A DNA stretch of 64,000 nucleotides from Vreelandella maris (GTDB taxonomy: Bacteria > Pseudomonadota > Gammaproteobacteria > Pseudomonadales > Halomonadaceae). Under the pieces are notes generated by a model. The model saw nothing but the letters and a program-made list of their open reading frames with translations. It did not search any database and was not told the DNA's origin. Of the stretch, positions 37,068 through 45,738 are shown piece by piece; the first letter of the stretch is position 1, and each line of letters begins with the position of its first letter. The stretch is taken from contig NZ_JABWCV010000016.1 in the NCBI RefSeq assembly GCF_013371085.1, forward strand, positions 31,129-95,128. The letters are read 5' to 3'. A program made the translations under genes and the position numbers.

Positions 37068-37811
37068 TCAGTTTGCCCAGCCGCCATCAATCAGTTGTGT
37101 GGTGCCTGTAATAAACGCTGCTTCATCGCTGGCCAGGAAAGTGGCTAGCGCTGCAACTTCCTCCACCCGCCCCAGCCTGCCCATTGGCTGGCGCGCAATA
37201 AAGGAGGCCAGAACATCAGCATCGCTGCGCCCCTCTTTACTCGCCTGCTCTGCAATACGCTGCTTTAACGAGGGCGAGTCGACAGTGCCTGGGCAGATGG
37301 CATTGCAGCGAATACCTTGGGTCATGAAATCGGCGGCGACTGATTTGGTGAGCCCGATGACGGCGGCTTTGGAAGCACCGTAAGCGCAGCGGTTCGCCAC
37401 CCCTTTAACACTGGATGCCAAAGAAGCCATATTGATAACGCTGCCACCGCCGTTTGCCAACATGCCTGGCAAAAAAGCCTGCAAGGTATGAAACATGGAA
37501 GTGACATTTAAATCCAGCGAGCGCTGCCAGGTAGCCTCATCACACTCGAGTACGGAGCCACCGGCCACCATGCCCGCACAGTTGAAGAGTATGTCCAGAT
37601 TAGGCAGTGAGCTAGCCAGTTCATGAATCGCTTTGCTGTCCGTTACATCCAGACAGTAGGCATCAACGCCCTCCACACCTTCTAGCGTGGCAATATCGAT
37701 ATCTACTGCAAATACGCGCGCACCTTCAGCTACAAAGCGTTCGGCGGTAGCGCGTCCAATGCCATTCGCAGCGGCGGTGACCAGTGCATTTTTGTTGTTG
37801 AGTCGCATCAT
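37068..37811 (-). CDS. Short-chain dehydrogenase, probable 2-keto-3-deoxy-L-fuconate dehydrogenase
   Basis: A 247-residue NAD(P)-dependent oxidoreductase with the cofactor loop TAAANGIGRA, the NAG-type segment LFNCAGM and the catalytic Y-x-x-x-K (YGASKAA). The run SVKGVANRCAYGASKAAVIG and the PGTVDSPSLKQRI loop look like the Xanthomonas-type ketodeoxyfuconate 4-dehydrogenase. The doublet ATG at 37811/37808 starts MMRLNNKNALVT; the longer frame to 37934 is rejected. First gene of a two-gene unit with the FAH-type hydrolase. No upstream fuconate dehydratase is in the window. Confidence 0.87.
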   Translation of the reverse strand: MMRLNNKNALVTAAANGIGRATAERFVAEGARVFAVDIDIATLEGVEGVDAYCLDVTDSKAIHELASSLPNLDILFNCAGMVAGGSVLECDEATWQRSLDLNVTSMFHTLQAFLPGMLANGGGSVINMASLASSVKGVANRCAYGASKAAVIGLTKSVAADFMTQGIRCNAICPGTVDSPSLKQRIAEQASKEGRSDADVLASFIARQPMGRLGRVEEVAALATFLASDEAAFITGTTQLIDGGWAN

Positions 37812-37999
37812 GTGGCACATCCCTGGTAGCGGCATGACCCAGAATGGTAGGCACATGCCTAGAGTCGGAACATCTGACTGTATGATAGCTTGACCAATAA
37901 ATCGAGTATGGACGAGCAACTTTGGCCCTGGCAAGCGTACCTAGGGCCAAATAGCGGCTTATGAAATCTCATTTTTAGTCGAAGCTGGTGGCGGTGAGG

Positions 38000-39004
38000 C
38001 TAGCGACTTAGTTGCTTTGCACCGTATACCTTGAAGCGGCGATTATCCGCCAAGATATGAAAATCTTGAAAAGCGCGCTGTAAGTGATCGGGGTAAGGCA
38101 GAAAACCATTCGCCACAATGACCAAACGCCCACCAGTGTTTAGGTGCTCGGGCGCTTGGCTAATTAAGCGCTGGCTGGGGCCATAGCTGATATCACGCTC
38201 TTTATGGAAGGGGGGATTGCTGACAATCCAGTCGAACTGTTCGCCCTCAAGTGCGCTGAACACATCACTACACAGCACGCGCCCCTCTAAACCATTCGCA
38301 GTTAAAGTGCGCTTACAGGCTTCTATTGCAAAGGCGCTAACGTCTACGGCGGTCACCAGATGACCTCGCTGGGCCAACCAAGCGCTGACAATACCGTCGC
38401 CACAGCCCATATCCAGTACTTTGAGCGGTTTTTTCGGCAAGCTATCCTCAATGCTTGCCAACATTAACAGCGTTCCTTCATCGACTTTGCCATGGCCAAA
38501 GACACCGGGATGGCTGGCCAACGTTAAACCCAGCGCTTCAATGTTTTGCCAAGCGCTATCACTAGCTGAATTTAACGCAATAGTATGGGTGGCAAAGAGT
38601 GAACAGCGACGCGCGTTATCGCGCTTGTCCCACGTCATTCCCAGCTCATCCAGCATCTTAGGAACGCGCTTGATCCCCCCTTGATGCTCGCCCACAATCT
38701 CTAACGGCGTGCCGCTAGGTAGCTGTTCACATAACCACTTCAGCCACCAGATACCTAACTGATGGGCTTTTGGCCAAAACAGCACCACTTCTTTCCCTAA
38801 TGGCTCTCCCGGGGCCAAGTCAAAAGGTGTCCGGGCTTGCTTGCCCTTTGCCTTCCACTCATTTAGCACCGCAAAATCACCGCTCAACACGCCCGCTGAC
38901 TGGTCAATAAGCCAGCTATCCACAGGCGGGCCTACGACCCATAGCGCTGCGTACTTATCTCTTTGGCGCTCTAATAACTGACACGCAGGGGCTTGGGCAC
39001 TCAT
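38000..39004 (-). CDS. rsmC: 16S rRNA guanine-1207 N2-methyltransferase
   Basis: A 334-residue SAM-dependent methyltransferase. The C-terminal catalytic half has VLDMGCGDGIVSAWL and the exocyclic-amine motif SNPPF, followed by HKERDISYGPSQRLI and a closing RRFKVYGAKQLSR typical of RsmC. The N-terminal half is the catalytically inactive repeat found in RsmC/RsmG-type enzymes. Its ATG overlaps the stop of cmoM (ATGA), so the two are translationally coupled. Confidence 0.92.
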   Translation of the reverse strand: MSAQAPACQLLERQRDKYAALWVVGPPVDSWLIDQSAGVLSGDFAVLNEWKAKGKQARTPFDLAPGEPLGKEVVLFWPKAHQLGIWWLKWLCEQLPSGTPLEIVGEHQGGIKRVPKMLDELGMTWDKRDNARRCSLFATHTIALNSASDSAWQNIEALGLTLASHPGVFGHGKVDEGTLLMLASIEDSLPKKPLKVLDMGCGDGIVSAWLAQRGHLVTAVDVSAFAIEACKRTLTANGLEGRVLCSDVFSALEGEQFDWIVSNPPFHKERDISYGPSQRLISQAPEHLNTGGRLVIVANGFLPYPDHLQRAFQDFHILADNRRFKVYGAKQLSR

Positions 39005-39825
39005 TCAGGGCTCTCCGGTTTCGTTAATGTGTACAGTAGGTAACGACCCAATCGCCAGTGCGGGTCTTGGCGACAGTACTGTTTCTCCAGCGCCAGTAGC
39101 GTTTCTTTTTCTGCAGGCGTTGCGGGGGGATGGCGTAAGTAATCTTGAAACACCCGGATGCCAGCGACGGCATCTATTTTCAGTCCGTTTGCTGCGCTCC
39201 ACTGGACAATGTCGTTGTGCGTTATCGGCGAAATGGGCGTTAAACGTTGCCGTTTTCCTTTCCCCTCCAATCGGTCACTCAACGCCTTCTCAAGATTGCC
39301 TTTAACCACATTAGAGAAACGCAGCGCATCGCGATTAAACACCATCAAGCTAAGCTGGCCACCAGGCGCCAGCAGATCACTTAGGTTAGCCAGGGCTGCT
39401 TGCGGGTCACCCAGCCACTCCAACACTGCGTGGCAAGTAATCAGCGACCATGGCCCCGGTGCCTGCGGGGGCAGATCCTGCAAGGACGCTTGTCGGTAAG
39501 TAATGGAAGAGTGAGGTAGCGTGGGATCATCGTGATGCCACTGTTGGGCATAACTGAGCATGTCTTTCGAAGGCTCCGCCATGGTTACCTTATGCCCACG
39601 CTTGGCAAACCACGCCGTTTGTTGGCCCAGACCACCGCCCACGTCGAGGACGTTCTGCTCGTTTAAAAGCAACATTTGCGGCAATAAATAGTCAAGCATC
39701 GCTAAGCGCAACTCGCCACGGGGTGCCTGATAGAGTGAACGAGAGAACTTATCGGCCAAGCCATCGAAATAGCGATCGCCAGCCTCTGTTAAGTCATAGC
39801 TTTTTGGCACATCGTTTGGGTGCAT
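39001..39825 (-). CDS. cmoM: tRNA 5-carboxymethoxyuridine methyltransferase
   Basis: Methylates cmo5U34 to mcmo5U34 in tRNA; formerly SmtA. The SAM loop NVLDVGGGLGQQTAWFAKRGHKV, the ITCHAVLEWLGDPQAAL segment, GIRVFQDYLRH and ALEKQYCRQDPHWRLGRYL match CmoM well. I chose ATG at 39825 (275 residues); a GTG at 39900 after AAGAGG would add 25 residues and cannot be excluded. Its stop overlaps the rsmC start. Together with cmoA and cmoB at 20417-22188, all three terminal steps of the pathway are in this window. Confidence 0.93.
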   Translation of the reverse strand: MHPNDVPKSYDLTEAGDRYFDGLADKFSRSLYQAPRGELRLAMLDYLLPQMLLLNEQNVLDVGGGLGQQTAWFAKRGHKVTMAEPSKDMLSYAQQWHHDDPTLPHSSITYRQASLQDLPPQAPGPWSLITCHAVLEWLGDPQAALANLSDLLAPGGQLSLMVFNRDALRFSNVVKGNLEKALSDRLEGKGKRQRLTPISPITHNDIVQWSAANGLKIDAVAGIRVFQDYLRHPPATPAEKETLLALEKQYCRQDPHWRLGRYLLYTLTKPESPE

Positions 39826-40113
39826 ACCGTGGGCATCGCTTTTGCGAGAAAAGGCGCAGTTTACCTGATTCGTCCTGCCCAGCCGAACGGCATACTTCAC
39901 AACGCCTCTTATAGCAAAAAGCTATCAAAAAACCACCCTACATAACAAAAATAAAAATGAATAGATTTGCAAATAGGCGTTAAATGATGGCTAATCAACT
40001 CATCAATAGGTATTTCCGAGGGTAAAGGGGGGTTAACGCTACTATAATAATGCTAATTTGTAAAAGTCATCACCAAGACAATAGCTAACTAAAAAAAATA
40101 TGGTGAATATGAC

Positions 40114-41853
40114 ATGTCAATCCATACAGCAACACCAAACGCCACAAGCCAAATACTAAAGTCGCTACTTCACAAAGACCACACTATTTCCATTTTTTCT
40201 AAAGAAGCGGCTTACGCTATTGAAGCAACCGCTATAAAAACAGATCTGGACGGCGGAAAAATAACATTAGAAATAACTTATTCTGGCAATTCCCTATCTC
40301 CTTACTTAAAAAACGATACCATTTGCTTTGACATTGAAACGCTTCGGCACGGCACCGGAGAAGAGGAGCAAATCTATAATATTGAGCATGTGCCTGCTCA
40401 CGTGACCAAAATTGATACCTGCACTTATCACTTGGAGTGCCAACTCCCCAATTCGATTTTTGCCTCCGACAATCGCGGCGCTCTACGTGTCCCTTTCATT
40501 CTTGGCATGCAAGCCCGTGCGCACCTTAACGTTTTTTTGCATGAGCTTTACCTTGAAGGCAAGGTACGCAATTTATCGGTGGGGGGCTGCCTGGTATATG
40601 TCAGTCTTGAAGACAGCATGGCACTCACCGTCAATCAGATACTGCCAGGCGTGACCCTCGAGTTTCCCAATGGCGATACCTTCACGGCCGAGGGGCGTAT
40701 CCGTCATATGCGTCCTTTTGGTAGCCATGATTATGCGGCCATTGGTATTGAGTTTATTAATATGACACCCACTATGACCGAGACACTTTTCCATTATGTA
40801 TCGGAATCTGAGTTCGAAGCCGCTTTTCGTTCGGGCCTGCAAGATAATGCTTCACGGGTGAAGTCACGGCTTTTTATAGCAGATGCTAAAGAGAAGAAGT
40901 TACAGCACAAAGAAGAGCGGGAGCAGATCCAAAACACCCAAAAATCTCCGTTACTAAGAGGCATTCAGGAAATCGCTCACCAAATACAAGTCATATTAAT
41001 GTTTATTAAAAGCAAAAACTTGCTGCCTGAAGAAAGCCTATATGAATGTGTTGATAGTCTCCTATATATGATTAACCAAGATCAGAAAGTAGTGAAGTAC
41101 GCTCTGGCATTTTTGCACAACGAGCCCGAGTGGGTACGCCATGCCGTAAAGGTGGCGAGTCAACTAGCGATGATATTAATCAGTCGTGACCCACACAACT
41201 CTCAGACACGAGAAGCGGTAGCTGGTGCCCTATTGCACACCATGGGCAAGCCACTACTGATTAGTGAGAAACTGCCCTCCCTTAAAATGCATATTTCACC
41301 GTCACAAACGGAAATACTTAAAAGCCACGTGCAAGCACTGGATCATAAGCTCTCAAGCCTTGGGTGGACGCCCAGCCCTACCTGCCGTGACATTATTTTA
41401 AATGCTAACGAGCGTCTGGATGGCAGTGGCTATCCAGACGGTAAAACCGCAGATGTATTGTCAGAGCGGGTGCGTTTAATCAGTGTCATAAAAATTATCA
41501 ACAAATTAACCCATGAGCGAAACAGTCAACAGCCACGACAACCGCTTGATGCCTATCGCTGGGTTAATGACCTTCCTAATCTTTATGAGAAATCATTACT
41601 TGTGGAGTATATCCAACACTTTGGCCTTTACCCCATCGGCAGCTTGGCTAAATTTTCAAACGGTTTTCTAGCCTGGATTATGGACGTTGACGCTAAGGGT
41701 ATGCCCTGCAAAGTAAACGTTATTAAAAATTTATCTTTCAAAGATACGTCTATTGATACCGTCCTTGAGAACAATGATTTCACCCAAATTGGTCGACTGG
41801 AGGGCACGGTGAATCCCTCCGAGTACGATATTCATATGGTTAATCACGCCTAA
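40114..41853 (+). CDS. YcgR/PilZ protein with degenerate HD-GYP domain
   Basis: A 579-residue cytoplasmic protein. Residues about 15-110 resemble the YcgR N-terminal domain, followed by a PilZ domain with both c-di-GMP motifs: R-x3-R (R121, R125) and N-x-S-x-x-G (153-158). The second half is an HD-GYP domain in which GYP (439-441) and DGSG are kept, but the metal ligands are changed: HD is HT (375-376), the HHE triad reads ANE (431-433) and the later aspartate is missing. It probably binds c-di-GMP without hydrolysing it. The gene and its 200-bp upstream region are more AT-rich than neighbours. A 5-bp hairpin lies at 39911-39925. Confidence 0.88.
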   Translation: MSIHTATPNATSQILKSLLHKDHTISIFSKEAAYAIEATAIKTDLDGGKITLEITYSGNSLSPYLKNDTICFDIETLRHGTGEEEQIYNIEHVPAHVTKIDTCTYHLECQLPNSIFASDNRGALRVPFILGMQARAHLNVFLHELYLEGKVRNLSVGGCLVYVSLEDSMALTVNQILPGVTLEFPNGDTFTAEGRIRHMRPFGSHDYAAIGIEFINMTPTMTETLFHYVSESEFEAAFRSGLQDNASRVKSRLFIADAKEKKLQHKEEREQIQNTQKSPLLRGIQEIAHQIQVILMFIKSKNLLPEESLYECVDSLLYMINQDQKVVKYALAFLHNEPEWVRHAVKVASQLAMILISRDPHNSQTREAVAGALLHTMGKPLLISEKLPSLKMHISPSQTEILKSHVQALDHKLSSLGWTPSPTCRDIILNANERLDGSGYPDGKTADVLSERVRLISVIKIINKLTHERNSQQPRQPLDAYRWVNDLPNLYEKSLLVEYIQHFGLYPIGSLAKFSNGFLAWIMDVDAKGMPCKVNVIKNLSFKDTSIDTVLENNDFTQIGRLEGTVNPSEYDIHMVNHA

Positions 41854-41894
41854 TTGACTAGGTACCGTTGCTTTTGATGTTAAGTATAATCAAA

Positions 41895-41910
41895 ATGGAA
41901 CCGTTACCAT
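41895..41910. promoter_or_regulatory. Probable operator for the LacI-family regulator (autoregulation)
   Basis: ATGGAACCGTTACCAT, an imperfect palindrome ending 3 bp before the regulator's first ATG. It matches the site at 42975-42990 on the pattern ATGG-n-A-n-CG-n-T-n-CCAT, the half-site spacing of LacI/PtxS-type operators. Confidence 0.75.
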
Positions 41911-41913
41911 TTC

Positions 41914-42936
41914 ATGAAGACCATTATGTCATCTGCAGGTCGGCGTTCTACCATTCTTGAAGTCGCTCGTTTAGCCGGTGCTTCAAAAACCAGCGTTTCG
42001 CGCTATTTTGGCGATGAACGGGAACGTCTATCGCCCACTCTTCAGGACCGCATTGCCCATGCAGCAAGCACCCTAGATTACCAGCCCAACCAAATGGCAC
42101 GTGGATTGAAGGGTGGGCGCTCCAAACTCATCGGAATGCTGGTAGCGGATATCCGCAACCCTTTTTCCGTGGCGATTACCCACGGTGTCGAACAAGCATG
42201 CCGCCAGTACGGCTACTCATTATTGGTATGCAATACCGACAACGATTCTGAGCAGGAGCGCCAGCATTTAGACCTTCTAGGAGCGTATCAGGTGGCAGGC
42301 TTGGTGGTTAATGCCACCGGCAGCCCCGAAACCCAAATACAGGCGTTCATCAGACATGGAACGCCAGTCGTGCTGCTAGACCGCGAAGTCAGCAATGTGG
42401 ATGCAGAAGTAGTAGGGCTTGATAACCAGCTAGCGATTGATAGCGCACTTGATCACCTTTCTGCCCAGGGTTACCAAGCCGTGTTGTATGTCAGCGAAGC
42501 CCCTGAGCAGTCGAGCACACGGCAACGACGGCTGGCCTGCTTTAACCAGGGAGCCCAACAGCGTGCGTTAAGCCATGCAACGCTACTGTTAACAGGTGAC
42601 ACCAACACGCGCCAGGCGCTAAGCCATTTTTTAGCCACCCATCCTCAACACGCCTGCGCCGTACTATGTGGCAACGGCAATGTGACCTTGACGGTAACGC
42701 GCCTTTTCCAGCAGCTAGGTCTACCCCTTGGTCAAGTCGGCTTAATGGGCATTGATGAACTCGACTGGTGCGATCTAGTGCCTCCTGGCATTACCACGCT
42801 TGCCCAGCCAACCGATGCTATCGGGAAAACGGCGCTTCAATGCTTGAGGCATAGAATTACATCTCAAACATCGCCGCAGCCGACAACATTGAGTTTTACA
42901 CCTACCCTAATCGCAAGAGGCTCCACCCGGCGTTAG
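41914..42936 (+). CDS. LacI-family transcriptional regulator, PtxS-like
   Basis: A 340-residue repressor-type protein. The N-terminal helix-turn-helix is STILEVARLAGASKTSVSRYFG and the hinge contains NQMARGLKGGRSKLIGMLVADIRNPF; the rest is the sugar-binding-like sensor. It is followed by a 2-ketogluconate-type kinase and a ketoacid reductase, as PtxS is in Pseudomonas. Matching operators lie before its own gene and before the kinase, implying it controls both. ATG at 41926 is an alternative start because the first ATG nearly touches the operator. Confidence 0.9.
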   Translation: MKTIMSSAGRRSTILEVARLAGASKTSVSRYFGDERERLSPTLQDRIAHAASTLDYQPNQMARGLKGGRSKLIGMLVADIRNPFSVAITHGVEQACRQYGYSLLVCNTDNDSEQERQHLDLLGAYQVAGLVVNATGSPETQIQAFIRHGTPVVLLDREVSNVDAEVVGLDNQLAIDSALDHLSAQGYQAVLYVSEAPEQSSTRQRRLACFNQGAQQRALSHATLLLTGDTNTRQALSHFLATHPQHACAVLCGNGNVTLTVTRLFQQLGLPLGQVGLMGIDELDWCDLVPPGITTLAQPTDAIGKTALQCLRHRITSQTSPQPTTLSFTPTLIARGSTRR

Positions 42937-42974
42937 CATTTTATGATCGCCCAAGCTTTATAAAAGCAACACAA

Positions 42975-42990
42975 ATGGTATCGTTCCCAT
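42975..42990. promoter_or_regulatory. Probable operator before the ketogluconate-type kinase
   Basis: ATGGTATCGTTCCCAT, an imperfect palindrome 36 bp before the kinase start; shares ATGG-n-A-n-CG-n-T-n-CCAT with 41895-41910. Confidence 0.75.
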
Positions 42991-43026
42991 TAACCGACGA
43001 CCAACAACATCAAGAGATGACTGACC

Positions 43027-44010
43027 ATGTCCCACTCCTTTACTAACCCACCAGAAATCCTCACTTTTGGCGAAGCCATGACCATGTTCGTGGCTGACTC
43101 CCCCGGCAAGCTTTCCGAGGTTGAGCATTTCCAGCGCCGGATTGCAGGCGCAGATACCAATGTGGCGATTGGTCTGGCGCGTTTAGGGTTTCATGTCGGC
43201 TGGTTAAGCCGTGTGGGCAGTGATAGCTTTGGCGACTTTATTCGCAATACGTTAGAAAACGAAGGTCTGGATTGCCGTCATCTTCATACAGATACCAAGC
43301 ACCCCACCGGGCTACTTTTTAAAGAGCGTGCACTTGGCGGTGCAGACCCAAAAGTGGAGTATTTTCGTCGCGGCAGCGCAGCCAGTTACCTAACCCCACA
43401 AGACGCTAGCGAAATTGACTTCGGCGCCCTGCGCCATGTACATGCAACGGGCATTCCCCCCGCCCTCTCCGCCTCTGCCCGTGAACTCGCTCACCATACG
43501 CTTAAAGAAGCCCGAGCTAAGGGTGCCAGTATTTCTTTTGACCCCAATCTACGTCCCAGCCTGTGGGCCAGTGAAGCTGACATGCGCGAGACGCTCAATG
43601 CCCTTGCCATGCTCTCCGACTGGGTATTACCTGGGCTTTCAGAGGGCCAACTTCTCACTGGGCAGAAGACGCCTTACGACGTAGCAGGCTACTATCTGGA
43701 TCAAGGCGCCTCGGCGGTGATCATCAAGCTGGGGCCGGAAGGTAGTTATTATCGCGGCAACCTAGGTGGGCAGGAAGAGAGCTTTACGGCAGACGGTTGC
43801 CACGTAGCAGACGTTGTGGATACCGTAGGTGCTGGCGATGGTTTCGCTGTCGGCGTGATCAGCGCCCTGCTTGACGGTTGCTCGGCACGTCAAGCAGCCC
43901 AACGGGGCAACCTCATTGGTGCTCAAGCCATTCAGGTGGTTGGCGATATGGAAGGCCTGCCTAACCGCCAGCAACTTCAAGCGCTTGAAACCGATCAACC
44001 CACTGCTTAA
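43027..44010 (+). CDS. kguK: PfkB-family sugar kinase, probable 2-ketogluconate kinase
   Basis: A 327-residue ribokinase-fold kinase with the glycine hinge AGADTNVAIGLARLG and the catalytic/anion motif DTVGAGDGFAVGVISALL. FRRGSAASYLTPQD, ATGIPPALSASAREL and DPNLRPSLWASE resemble the 2-dehydrogluconokinase branch as I remember it from Pseudomonas KguK. Neighbouring reductase and PtxS-like regulator agree. The product would be 2-keto-6-phosphogluconate. 2-Keto-3-deoxygluconate kinase (KdgK) is the main alternative, and the uxuAB relic downstream would suit it. Confidence 0.82.
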   Translation: MSHSFTNPPEILTFGEAMTMFVADSPGKLSEVEHFQRRIAGADTNVAIGLARLGFHVGWLSRVGSDSFGDFIRNTLENEGLDCRHLHTDTKHPTGLLFKERALGGADPKVEYFRRGSAASYLTPQDASEIDFGALRHVHATGIPPALSASARELAHHTLKEARAKGASISFDPNLRPSLWASEADMRETLNALAMLSDWVLPGLSEGQLLTGQKTPYDVAGYYLDQGASAVIIKLGPEGSYYRGNLGGQEESFTADGCHVADVVDTVGAGDGFAVGVISALLDGCSARQAAQRGNLIGAQAIQVVGDMEGLPNRQQLQALETDQPTA

Positions 44011-44057
44011 TTCGCCCCGTTATGCTTTATTAAGCGCTTTATAACCAGGAGACAACA

Positions 44058-45032
44058 ATGAAAAAACAACTAGTGGTTCAAGGACGACTCAGCGATGCTC
44101 AGTTAGCCGAGCTTAGCGGCTTGTTTGAGGTGGAGGTGCTGCCGAAAACGACCGCACTGAATGATCCTGCTAATCACGCTCTACTGGCTAACGTTCATGG
44201 CATTATAGGTTCCGGCTTAGCGATTACTCCTCAGCTTTTAGACGCAGCGCCTAAATTGAAAGTCATCGCGACTATCTCTGTTGGTTACGACAACATCCCT
44301 GTTGATGAACTGACCAAACGCGGCATCATGCTATGCAACACACCAGATGTGCTCACTGAAACCACCGCCGATACCGGCTTTACCCTGATCATGGCCACGG
44401 CTCGCCGGGTAGTTGAATTAGCAGAGTGGGTCAAAGCCGACAAGTGGCAAGCGAGTATTGGCCCTGCACTGTTTGGCAGTGATGTACATGGCAAAACCTT
44501 GGGCATGGTCGGGTTTGGGCGCATTGGTCAGGCGGTCGCCCGGCGTGGTGCCCTAGGGTTTGGTATGAAAGTGATTTACTCCAACGCCTCTCCCAAGCCT
44601 GAATTAGAAAGCGAATTAGGCGCGCAGCGTCGCGAACTCAACGAGCTGCTAGCCGAGGCCGATTTTGTCTGCGTGACGGTCCCACTCACGGCCGAAACCG
44701 AACGATTGGTCGGTGCCCAGGAGTTCGCGCTGATGAAACCTTCGGGCATTTTTATCAATATCGCCCGAGGCAAAGTCGTCGATGAAAGCGCTTTAATAGA
44801 CGCCTTGGAAAACGGCGTTATTCAAGCAGCCGGGCTGGATGTATTTGAGCAGGAGCCGCTACGCGCTACGTCACCGCTGACGAAGATGCCCAATGTGGTC
44901 GCCCTGCCTCATATAGGCTCCGCCACCCATGAAACCCGCGACGCCATGGCCCAGCGCGCGGTGGACAATATTCGCCTAGCGCTGCAGGGCGAACGCCCAA
45001 TTAGCCTAGTGAATGAGGAAGCCTGCCGATGA
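44058..45032 (+). CDS. kguD: D-isomer 2-hydroxyacid dehydrogenase, probable 2-ketogluconate(-6-phosphate) reductase
   Basis: A 324-residue NAD(P)-dependent enzyme with LGMVGFGRIGQAVARR as cofactor loop, the catalytic arginine in NIARGKVVDE, glutamate in FEQEP and histidine in LPHIGSAT. LTETTADTGFTLIMATARR is typical of the gluconate/glyoxylate reductase (GhrB/TkrA/KguD) group. AGGAG 6 bp before ATG. Together with the kinase it would convert 2-ketogluconate to 6-phosphogluconate. The gene after it overlaps by 4 nt. Confidence 0.85.
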   Translation: MKKQLVVQGRLSDAQLAELSGLFEVEVLPKTTALNDPANHALLANVHGIIGSGLAITPQLLDAAPKLKVIATISVGYDNIPVDELTKRGIMLCNTPDVLTETTADTGFTLIMATARRVVELAEWVKADKWQASIGPALFGSDVHGKTLGMVGFGRIGQAVARRGALGFGMKVIYSNASPKPELESELGAQRRELNELLAEADFVCVTVPLTAETERLVGAQEFALMKPSGIFINIARGKVVDESALIDALENGVIQAAGLDVFEQEPLRATSPLTKMPNVVALPHIGSATHETRDAMAQRAVDNIRLALQGERPISLVNEEACR

Positions 45033-45718
45033 GTACTGATAAGTCCCCATCCTCGCCTTTCTGCTTACTCTTCGACTGCGACGGCACCCTGGTGGATAGC
45101 GAAATACTGCTTGCCGAGGTAATGGGCGCGATCCTTCCCGAATTCGGTTTACCCTTCTCAGCACAGCAGTATATGGACGAATTTAGAGGGGTACGTTTCC
45201 AGACGATTGTCCAAATGCTGGAAAACCGTTTTCAGGCGTTAGAAGAAGACGCTTTTTCCCAGCTTGAGGCGGGTATGCGAACACGTATGGAAGCGCGCAT
45301 GCGCGCTGAACTTATCGCGATACCTGGCATGCCCGCCGCGTTAGAACAGTTAAGCAACCACCCTAAAGCCGTGGTATCTAATGGGCCAGAGCGCAAAATT
45401 CGCTGCGCTCTGGAAAGCACCCAGCTGGGTCATCACTTTGCAGGTAATTTATTTAGCGCTTATACCCTCAATGTCTGGAAACCCGACCCTGAGCTTTATC
45501 TTAAAGCGGCGGCCGCCATGGGCTTTGCCCCCCAACGCTGTATTGTGATTGACGATGCGGCCGTGGGAGTGGAAGCCGGCCTGGCGGCAGATATGCACGT
45601 TATTCATCTCAACCATTTCCCGAACGAGGAAAGCACCCCTGAGGGCGCCGTGGGGATTCATCACGCAAGCGAACTGCCAGCGGCAATTTCACGCTTATCG
45701 ACCGCCGCTATCGCTTAG
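45029..45718 (+). CDS. HAD-superfamily sugar-phosphate phosphatase
   Basis: A 229-residue phosphatase with nucleophile motif DCDGTLVDSE, the VVSNGPERKIR motif II and the KPDPELY and CIVIDDAAVGVEAG motifs III and IV. It resembles the 6-phosphogluconate phosphatase YieH group. Its ATG overlaps the reductase stop (ATGA), so it is coupled to sugar-acid use; a role in draining excess sugar phosphate is inference. Confidence 0.85.
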   Translation: MSTDKSPSSPFCLLFDCDGTLVDSEILLAEVMGAILPEFGLPFSAQQYMDEFRGVRFQTIVQMLENRFQALEEDAFSQLEAGMRTRMEARMRAELIAIPGMPAALEQLSNHPKAVVSNGPERKIRCALESTQLGHHFAGNLFSAYTLNVWKPDPELYLKAAAAMGFAPQRCIVIDDAAVGVEAGLAADMHVIHLNHFPNEESTPEGAVGIHHASELPAAISRLSTAAIA

Positions 45719-45738
45719 CGGCAGGAGCGAGGAGGCTT

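Noticed and set aside
43027..44010. Calling the kinase KdgK because of the uxu relic
   Set aside because: Sequence style and the reductase plus PtxS-like regulator favour 2-ketogluconate kinase; KdgK kept as alternative.
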